From Bacteroidota bacterium (GTDB lineage: Bacteria > Bacteroidota > Ignavibacteria > UBA10030 > UBA8401), in the NCBI GenBank assembly GCA_003456055.1, contig DMPG01000206.1:3860-12903 (forward strand): a stretch of 9,044 nt of DNA, read 5' to 3'. The notes beneath the pieces are model-generated. The model worked only from the letters and a program-made list of their open reading frames with translations, was not told the origin of the DNA and did not search any database. Shown here piece by piece: positions 1 through 6,166 of this stretch. Positions within the stretch are counted from its first letter, which is position 1; every line of letters starts with the position of its first letter. A program made the position numbers and the translations under genes.

Positions 1-1372
1 TCTTAAATCCCGTCAAACCAATTTGATCAGATTCATGAAGATCTGTTTCACCGAAATTTGTCTCTCCCTGGGTTGGAATTCCATCTCCTTCTCCGCCAAC
101 ACCGGGTGATCCGAAAATTCCATCAGAACCTGTATCATGAAATTTTGCAACCCAATCCATGTCCTCATCACCGGTATACCAAATACTGTCTTTATATGCA
201 GGTCGTGATGTAACAGGTCCATATATGGATTCAAAAAGTGAACGGTTATAATTGCTGTTCACATAATCCAAAATATTTTGTTGACCAACAATTTTCTGTC
301 CGCTAATTCCATCTCGTTTCTCATCAGTAATGCCGTCTCTATCATTATCGGAAATATCATCGGGTTTACCGGGCGTTTCTAAATATGCATACCCAAGATA
401 TCCGGTCTTTCCGCAATTACTGATCTTACTTTTTCCATGACCATAAAAATCCCAGGTATAAACTAAATTCAAACCATTCGTTGTATCAAATTTTGCATTG
501 TCATCATCGGACTCTGCAACCCCATCGCAGCTTTGGGAAGAACCACCGACACCCGAATCCATATATAATCCAAAAATAATATTGTCAAGATAATCTGTCG
601 TTCCTTCGTTGGCAATATCATAATGCCAGAAAATTACATTGCCTGATTGTGGATTTGACCATTGAAATCCGCGTACTTCAATCCGAAGTCCTAAGCCGCC
701 GCGTGTGAGATCTCTGGAGTCTGCATTGAACGATGATATTTTATATTCATCATCATCCATTACAAAAAAACTTTCTTGATCTGCAGCAATTCTTTTTTTG
801 AAATATCCGTTCCATGAACCTTTCCATCCCGGATCAGTTGCATCATCCAACTTATCGATCCACTCATCGGGCCACGTTCTGGAAAGATGGCTCATGGCCG
901 GAGAACGGTCTTTATTGATCGTTACATCGGATTGAAAGTATCCCGGTCGCGGTTCGAATCGCATATACCGCTCAGTGCCGATGATCTTTTGCTGGCGTTC
1001 TCTGAAACCGGTTTCCATGATCCATGCAAAATCATTATTGCTCTTTTGTATCTTTGCGAGAACAAACGGTGTTACGCCATCGGTATAGTTCATTCCGGTC
1101 CCTTTGGGAACTTCAACCGAATGGAATACGCTCAGATCTACTTTGGTTACATCACCGTATCCTTCTTCATCGGGAAATGATCCGACCATTCCATAATTCT
1201 TGAAAATAGTGCGGATGTTGTTTGCATCATGTGCCCCGGTCCGTTCAAAATTAAAACTTCCCCGTTTATCCTTGCTCACCACCGGAAACAAGGTAGCCTG
1301 AGAATAGTTTTCCTGCACAATAAAAAATAGTAAAGCGCAGAACAATCGAACCATAAAATTCATTTTCATCAT
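1..1372 (-). CDS. Secreted Asp/Gly-rich protein of unknown function (3' end outside window)
   Basis: The frame is open without a stop from the ATG at 1372 to the left edge, giving 457 codons, so the C-terminus is missing. I do not recognise a named family. Residues 1-26 look like a signal peptide: MMKMNFMVRL, then a hydrophobic run, then a likely cut after SQA. The mature start (about 37-66) has an RGSFNFERTGAHD segment and then NIRTIFKNYGMVG. Residues 246-276 (FWHYDIANEG...LYMDSGVGG) look like a beta-rich extracellular domain. Two acidic Gly-rich stretches follow: 338-356, with a D-x-D-x-D-G-x-x-D pattern (D342, D344, D346, D350) like thrombospondin type 3 calcium loops, and 401-446 (GDEDMDW, then GGEGDGIPTQGE). 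Export and calcium binding are inferences. It starts 26 bp after the receptor gene and is probably co-transcribed with it. Four in-frame ATGs (1372, 1369, 1363, 1354) leave the exact start open; none has a clear Shine-Dalgarno sequence. The missing part could carry a T9SS tail. Confidence 0.85.
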   Translation of the reverse strand, partial: MMKMNFMVRLFCALLFFIVQENYSQATLFPVVSKDKRGSFNFERTGAHDANNIRTIFKNYGMVGSFPDEEGYGDVTKVDLSVFHSVEVPKGTGMNYTDGVTPFVLAKIQKSNNDFAWIMETGFRERQQKIIGTERYMRFEPRPGYFQSDVTINKDRSPAMSHLSRTWPDEWIDKLDDATDPGWKGSWNGYFKKRIAADQESFFVMDDDEYKISSFNADSRDLTRGGLGLRIEVRGFQWSNPQSGNVIFWHYDIANEGTTDYLDNIIFGLYMDSGVGGSSQSCDGVAESDDDNAKFDTTNGLNLVYTWDFYGHGKSKISNCGKTGYLGYAYLETPGKPDDISDNDRDGITDEKRDGISGQKIVGQQNILDYVNSNYNRSLFESIYGPVTSRPAYKDSIWYTGDEDMDWVAKFHDTGSDGIFGSPGVGGEGDGIPTQGETNFGETDLHESDQIGLTGFK

Positions 1373-1398
1373 AGGTCAATAGAAATAGTTAAAGAATA

Positions 1399-4068
1399 TT
1401 AGTCAATCAACGATGAACCACGAACCGAGATACCGATTTCGATTTTTCGAGGAGTAAAATATCTATTTGGATCCATGAGTCGAACTCTGTCAGCAGAAGT
1501 TGGAGAACTAACATAATCAGGACTTCCGGTTGCTGAAAAAACTTCACCATTAAAAAATGAAGTGTTAAACACATTGAATACACGAATAAAAGCAGACATT
1601 GCAATTCCATAAAGGTCTAATTGTTTTTCGCCACGAAAATCAACTGTTACACCGCTCGGTTTTCTTCCGGAATTATCTTCAAGGTCAGCTCCAAATCCTG
1701 TTCCGATCGATGGGGTGTATGGTTGCCCTGAAGCAAATTTCGCAATGGCGGTCAGTGAATAATTATTCTGTTCTTGAAATGTCACCTGACCATTCACCGT
1801 ATGTCGTTGATCCCAATTAAACGGAATTTCACGCGGGTTTGCATCTTTTCCTGCCGCTGCACGAGTAGCGGTTTCCGAAGGTTCACTTGAATTTCCGAGT
1901 GCAAATTGGTTTGAATAATCCAGCGATGCGCTGAGCGAACTGCTTGCCCGATAATCAAGAGCAAGGGTAAACCCGCTGACACTGCCGAAATCCACATTGG
2001 TCAATCTGGTATATCGTGAAGAATTATAAGTTTCAATGATTTCTACTCCAAGCAAATCGCGAATATCTTTATAGAACAGACTTCCGTCAAATCCAAAAAA
2101 GTCATTTAACTGTGCTTTCATGCCAAATTCATATTGTGTAGTAAATTCCGGTTTTAGATCCGGATTTCCAATAACGCCATAACTGGTAGAACCGCCTGCA
2201 AGATCTTTCAGCTTTGAGTAATCAGAATTTGAAAAGAATTGATTGATCGCAGGAAGCTGGTAAAAGTGGCCGTATGAAAAATAGATCGATCCATTCACCA
2301 TAATTGGATAGGAAACACCAAGCCGCGGAGCAACAACAATCTTTGATGTTGTATTCTTCGATGTTGACGTCGGAGCTCCGATGATCGTATTTGCTGGATT
2401 CTGCGGATCACTCGGTACTTTTGATTGTGCATCAAAATATTCTAAACGAACTCCGCCTCGAACAGAAACGTCTTTCCATTCAATTCTATCTTGTATATAT
2501 GTTGAGAATGAGATGGGTTTGTAATTTTGCGGTGCGGGAAAAAGAGGACTATTAACATATGGAGTCAAACCATTCGTATCAAGATATATAACACCGGGAT
2601 TTCCGTAGGTAATATCGGAAAGTTGAAGTTCTGCACCAATCTTTACCAAATGTATATTTGTAACTTGAGCAGTCACTGATGCTTTCAAAATATTGACGGT
2701 TGTTTTCTCCATATACCGTCCAAGATCAAGTCCTTGAATGATTGCACCATCATAAATATCTTCTCCTCCGCTGCGTGGTTGTTTTGCCTGATAATAACGA
2801 GGATCATAAATATTTTCATATTTATAGTCACTATAGTCAATTTTATTCTGTCGAAGGTTAACGGTATAAAAAACTTTCGGAGACAACATTTGCGTAAAAT
2901 CAATTCCATGAACAAGAGAAAATGAACTAGGCGTTTTCACTCCATCAGGATTATAACGAAAATCAAATCTATACGGTTTATTGTTGGTAACACTGAGTAA
3001 CGCTTGATAACTCACTTGTATTCCTTCAAACAACGAGTTCGATATTTTCATCTGACCGGACCATTCATCATTTGTTGTCAGCGGAATTAATTTTTTATCT
3101 CCTGTAGGATTAATGATCTTTGCACTGAAATCAGAATTATCGGTAGGATTGAATATTCGTTGTCCAAAATAGAACCCCTGTGATGCATATCGTCTTCCGC
3201 TCAACAGAAATGTTGTTTTTGGTAATCCGGTCGGACCGCTAAGGGAAAGTTGATAACTTTGGATCGCTAACGGATCAATGTCATCCAAAAATGGGTATTT
3301 TGAATTTTTCCCAAAACCAACATAATCTCCAATATACATTTCTGCAGACCAATCAATCGCGTCATTCTTACCGCTTCGCAATACAGCGTTAACGACGCCG
3401 CTCATTGCCTGGCCGTATTCAGCATCGAATGTTCCGCTAATGACTTGAACTTCCTGCAGAACCGAACGATCAAGAGAGACAACTGACTCGTTGGTCAAAG
3501 GATTGTTTACGGTAACACCATCTACTTGATATTGCACTTCACCCTTACGTCCGCCGCGAAAATGTCCGTCAACAACTCCCGCTTGTAAATTAACTATGTC
3601 CTGTAGATTTTGAACCGGAAGCACTGCAATCTGATCTTTGTTCATGATCGCAACAGCACTGGTTTGGCGCGTATCCACAATAGGTTTTTCTGCCACAACA
3701 ACAACTTCCTGTCCTTCAATCACTTGTTCGGAAAGTTTTTCATTAAGCGTTGTTGATTGACCGGAGTTGATCGCTACCCCTTGAACAATTTTTGATTCAT
3801 AACCGACACTGCTGATCCGTATAGAATAGATACTCGGAGGAACATTGATGATAACAAAATATCCGTCAAAATCAGTCGCAGTTCCTATTGTAGTTCCTTG
3901 AACTACAATATTGACGCCGATAAGGGGTTCACCGGATTTCTTATCTGTTATTCTACCGGTAAGTTTACCGCTGGTATCTGCAAAAGATATCGTATAGATC
4001 AAAACAAGGAATAGAAGAAAATATATTCCCAAACAGTTGGAACAGCGAGTGGCAGATGACGTTTTCAT
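1399..4068 (-). CDS. TonB-dependent outer-membrane receptor with carboxypeptidase-regulatory-like N-terminal domain
   Basis: Complete 889-residue protein predicted to import a ligand across the outer membrane using TonB energy. Residues 1-30 form a signal peptide (hydrophobic run at 13-29, likely cut after FA). Residues 35-118 match a CarboxypepD_reg-like domain: SGEPLIGVNIVVQGT, then TATDFDGYF, then the SSVGYE segment. EVVVVAEKPIVD (121-132) could serve as the TonB-box region. The plug is about 133-235, with YQVDGV and EYGQAMSGVVNAVLRSG. The rest is the beta-barrel, with the common NPDLKPE motif (635-641) followed by YEFGM, and RVFNVFN near the end. The protein is shorter than typical SusC proteins, and no SusD gene is adjacent, so SusC is not assigned. 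Substrate is unknown; nearby CBM9-like proteins suggest a glycan, but that is inference. The C-terminus ends in RGSSLID rather than the usual aromatic residue. No Shine-Dalgarno sequence is visible; the upstream region is AT-rich, as is usual in Bacteroidota. The downstream gene begins 26 bp later. Confidence 0.95.
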   Translation of the reverse strand: MKTSSATRCSNCLGIYFLLFLVLIYTISFADTSGKLTGRITDKKSGEPLIGVNIVVQGTTIGTATDFDGYFVIINVPPSIYSIRISSVGYESKIVQGVAINSGQSTTLNEKLSEQVIEGQEVVVVAEKPIVDTRQTSAVAIMNKDQIAVLPVQNLQDIVNLQAGVVDGHFRGGRKGEVQYQVDGVTVNNPLTNESVVSLDRSVLQEVQVISGTFDAEYGQAMSGVVNAVLRSGKNDAIDWSAEMYIGDYVGFGKNSKYPFLDDIDPLAIQSYQLSLSGPTGLPKTTFLLSGRRYASQGFYFGQRIFNPTDNSDFSAKIINPTGDKKLIPLTTNDEWSGQMKISNSLFEGIQVSYQALLSVTNNKPYRFDFRYNPDGVKTPSSFSLVHGIDFTQMLSPKVFYTVNLRQNKIDYSDYKYENIYDPRYYQAKQPRSGGEDIYDGAIIQGLDLGRYMEKTTVNILKASVTAQVTNIHLVKIGAELQLSDITYGNPGVIYLDTNGLTPYVNSPLFPAPQNYKPISFSTYIQDRIEWKDVSVRGGVRLEYFDAQSKVPSDPQNPANTIIGAPTSTSKNTTSKIVVAPRLGVSYPIMVNGSIYFSYGHFYQLPAINQFFSNSDYSKLKDLAGGSTSYGVIGNPDLKPEFTTQYEFGMKAQLNDFFGFDGSLFYKDIRDLLGVEIIETYNSSRYTRLTNVDFGSVSGFTLALDYRASSSLSASLDYSNQFALGNSSEPSETATRAAAGKDANPREIPFNWDQRHTVNGQVTFQEQNNYSLTAIAKFASGQPYTPSIGTGFGADLEDNSGRKPSGVTVDFRGEKQLDLYGIAMSAFIRVFNVFNTSFFNGEVFSATGSPDYVSSPTSADRVRLMDPNRYFTPRKIEIGISVRGSSLID

Positions 4069-4108
4069 GCTAAAATAATTTATTGAAAGATTGGGTCAGT
4101 GCATTCGG

Positions 4109-4139
4109 AAAATGTATTTAGGAATGGACTAAAAGGCAA
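4109..4139 (-). promoter_or_regulatory. Candidate Bacteroidota-type promoter for the receptor gene
   Basis: On the minus strand, TTG (4139-4137) is followed after 20 nt by TACATTTT (4116-4109). This fits the Bacteroidota primary-sigma pattern of a -33 TTG and a -7 TAnnTTTG with one mismatch at the last base. A transcript start near 4102 would leave a leader of about 33 nt before the ATG at 4068. It sits in the 154-bp gap downstream of the hairpin at 4186-4213, the expected place for the promoter of a receptor plus downstream-gene unit. The match is short and could be chance in AT-rich DNA. Confidence 0.35.
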
Positions 4140-4185
4140 TTTTTTTGCGATTCAACAGAATTACACTAATTCAATATCAAAGCAG

Positions 4186-4213
4186 AGAGGAAGGGAACAC
4201 GCTCCCTTCCTCT
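4186..4213 (-). terminator. Terminator-like hairpin after the two-CBM9 gene
   Basis: A perfect 11-bp inverted repeat (AGAGGAAGGGA and its complement) encloses a 6-nt loop. On the minus strand it begins 9 nt after the TAA stop. A G-U pair at 4185/4214 and, past a bulge, a GC pair set (4182-4183 with 4215-4216) could extend it. The following minus-strand sequence (CTCTGCTTTGATATTG) has only a weak U-tract, so full termination is less certain than for the hairpin at 6129-6157. Confidence 0.6.
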
Positions 4214-4222
4214 TGCACTATT

Positions 4223-6103
4223 TTATTTTATCAACATCATTTTTGAAACTGGTGTTGATGATTCTCTATTTTGCGTTGTACTGTACGCTCGAAGCTGATA
4301 GAAATAAACACCAGTACTTAATCCGGATGCATTATAACTGAACGAATTAAATCCTGATTTCATTTCACCAAGTTCTTTCGATGAAATACTGCGTCCGAGC
4401 ATGTCATAGACTGTCAATGTTACATTTCCTTCGAACGGTAAATTGAATTGAATGGTTGTGGAAGGATTGAACGGATTTGGATAATTGCCTAACAATTGAA
4501 ACTCGGTTGGGATTTCTTTTCCATTTTTATTTTCAACGCTAGTCAGAATAATCGTGGAATCCATATACACGAATGCCGCTGCTGCAAATCCATCATGTTC
4601 TCTAAACCACCACGTTCGTGTTCCATAACTTAATGATGTAGGAATATAGGAATCACCGTCAAACAGCGTAGCACCAAGATATAACACTCCATTACCTAAT
4701 CCAGCAGGATAACCCAATTTCGTCAGATCAATTGCCTGTTCAATTTGATATCCTGCGTCCTCATCATTTCCTACCGTATCAACAGTGCTATTTGCTTTTA
4801 ATTTCAATGCAACTTGCGCACCTTTTAATGAATCGCGTAATTTTGGATAATAATCTCGAAGACTATCTTTTCCATTCTTACCGACTGTAACAGTAAGTTT
4901 CAGTGGAATTTGATCATGATCTGTCTGATTCATATAATCTTTTCCGAGACCATTGAGCGTAAGAATCAATCCATCCCATCGATCGTAAACATCAGTATAT
5001 TGAACAGCCTGATCTTGAACATCAACTCCAACGTATAATATGTTTCCTTTAAAGAACATTTTGATCGTTGCTTTTGAAGAGTCATACACCGTTGCTGTTC
5101 CACCATTGACTGGCGGTTGATACTGCCCGCTTGCAAATGGTCCTATGTATTGATATGTATCTCGAACTTTAGCATCTCCAAATCGAATATCAAATCCCGG
5201 AATTTTACTCCAGACAGCTTCGTTCAATTCTCCGTCAATGGTTGGTGTTGTCATCTGTTTTCCATTGGGAATAGTATAATCAGGATTAATTGAAGGTAGT
5301 GAACCAGAAGATGTAGTTACATCTGGGCGAACATGAATTCTTAATATATTTTTATTGCTTACATTAGCCCATGGTCCTTGTACCCACGTTCTGCTAAACG
5401 TTACCCAGTCTTGAACCGGCCAGAACCAATCACAATCTCTGATTGCAACATTGAACATCACAATGTCGCCGTTGACATTGTTTACGTTGTATCCAAGTTT
5501 TTTAAGATTGATTTTCATTTCAACCGTATAGCCCGTATCGGGAAGTACGTCAGAGTTTGTTATCCCTTGAACTTTTGTTGCAGTTTCGTAATCTGTCTTT
5601 ATATATTTTGCAGTCGGACCAGTGGAAGGAGCACCTCCAACTGAAGTGACCGATCCCGGTTCCATCCACCCTTCATTGATCCATCCGTATAAATATTCTC
5701 CCGATGGTGATGGACGATTTTTTGGTTCACTTTTATCGCGGATGTTAAAAATAATTGCGTCTGCTGCACCAAAATTTCCACCGCCAATAGAACTGTCTTT
5801 AACAGTAAATGATAAATAGAGTGAATCTCCCATAATAAGAAACTTCACAACTGCCTTTGTAGAATCAAAGATTGTTCCTGTCTCTGCGGCATATCCGCTT
5901 CCGGGAAGTCCGGCACTTTTGCCGTATTGAACATAGATCGATTCCGCTTTTGCCCATACAGCTTCATTTGTTTTACCGTCAATGATAATTGATCCTGATG
6001 GGACTGACCGAGCCCATATTGCATCAGAACGTTTTGGCTGACCGACACCTACTATTGAGATCAATAGCAGGCAGAATATTGTGTTGTAGAATTTTGAAAT
6101 CAT
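4223..6103 (-). CDS. Secreted protein with two CBM9-like domains and a T9SS type A sorting tail
   Basis: Complete 626-residue protein. Residues 1-21 are a signal peptide (MISKFYN, then a hydrophobic core). The first CBM9-like domain is about 38-258. It opens with IIIDGKTNEAVW and has VVKFLIMGDSLYLSFTVKD, then GYTVEMKINLKKLGY, the order of strands expected in carbohydrate-binding module family 9. The second, about 287-517, opens with PTIDGELNEAVW and has the matching ILYVGVDVQD and GYQIEQAIDLTKLGY segments. Residues 531-626 are a T9SS sorting domain: NYPNPFNPSTTI, then TVYDMLGR, STGVYFYQL, and the final KMMLIK. The protein is therefore predicted to cross the outer membrane by T9SS and be released or anchored at the surface. 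No catalytic domain is visible; glycan binding is inferred from the family. It shares its plan with the upstream gene, 63 bp away, so the two are likely paralogous in part. The start is supported by an AGGA at 6111-6114, 7 nt before the ATG. Confidence 0.92.
   Translation of the reverse strand: MISKFYNTIFCLLLISIVGVGQPKRSDAIWARSVPSGSIIIDGKTNEAVWAKAESIYVQYGKSAGLPGSGYAAETGTIFDSTKAVVKFLIMGDSLYLSFTVKDSSIGGGNFGAADAIIFNIRDKSEPKNRPSPSGEYLYGWINEGWMEPGSVTSVGGAPSTGPTAKYIKTDYETATKVQGITNSDVLPDTGYTVEMKINLKKLGYNVNNVNGDIVMFNVAIRDCDWFWPVQDWVTFSRTWVQGPWANVSNKNILRIHVRPDVTTSSGSLPSINPDYTIPNGKQMTTPTIDGELNEAVWSKIPGFDIRFGDAKVRDTYQYIGPFASGQYQPPVNGGTATVYDSSKATIKMFFKGNILYVGVDVQDQAVQYTDVYDRWDGLILTLNGLGKDYMNQTDHDQIPLKLTVTVGKNGKDSLRDYYPKLRDSLKGAQVALKLKANSTVDTVGNDEDAGYQIEQAIDLTKLGYPAGLGNGVLYLGATLFDGDSYIPTSLSYGTRTWWFREHDGFAAAAFVYMDSTIILTSVENKNGKEIPTEFQLLGNYPNPFNPSTTIQFNLPFEGNVTLTVYDMLGRSISSKELGEMKSGFNSFSYNASGLSTGVYFYQLRAYSTTQNRESSTPVSKMMLIK
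4226..4513 (-). other. T9SS type A C-terminal sorting domain of the two-CBM9 protein
   Basis: Residues 531-626 carry IPTEFQLLGNYPNPFNPSTT, then VTLTVYDMLGRSI, LSTGVYFYQL and the final KMMLIK. It is homologous to the tail of the upstream gene but differs in the middle, with an insertion-like STTQNRESSTPVS before the last strand. It predicts export by the type IX secretion system. Confidence 0.9.
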
Positions 6104-6118
6104 ACAATTGTCCTATCT

Positions 6119-6157
6119 AAATATAAAATTGCTGCCGAAAATTTCTTTCGGCAGCAA
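6119..6157 (-). terminator. Intrinsic-terminator-like hairpin after the tandem-repeat gene
   Basis: Positions 6129-6157 form a perfect 12-bp stem (TTGCTGCCGAAA and its complement) with a 5-nt loop. On the minus strand it begins 9 nt after the TAG stop and is followed by TTTTATATTT (6128-6119), a fair U-tract. It lies only 15 nt before the start codon of the next gene, so it either ends transcription fully or works as a leaky terminator or mRNA-stabilising hairpin within a two-gene unit. Confidence 0.75.
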
Positions 6158-6166
6158 CAGTGAATA

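Noticed and set aside
887..1180. 97-codon plus-strand open frame starting MAHGRRTVF
   Set aside because: It lies wholly antisense to the open frame at 1372-1, which has a signal peptide and coherent protein composition; this one has neither a recognisable domain nor a ribosome binding site.
1399..4068. Naming the receptor SusC
   Set aside because: It is shorter than usual SusC proteins and no SusD-like gene is next to it; only the general TonB-dependent receptor call is supported.
4099..4341. 80-codon plus-strand open frame covering the 154-bp gap
   Set aside because: It runs through the hairpin and into the antisense of the T9SS tail, with no recognisable protein features; chance open frame.
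6118..6125. TATATTTA on the minus strand as a -7 promoter box for the two-CBM9 gene
   Set aside because: It would leave a leader of under 10 nt, has no TTG at the right distance, and is better explained as the U-tract of the hairpin at 6129-6157.
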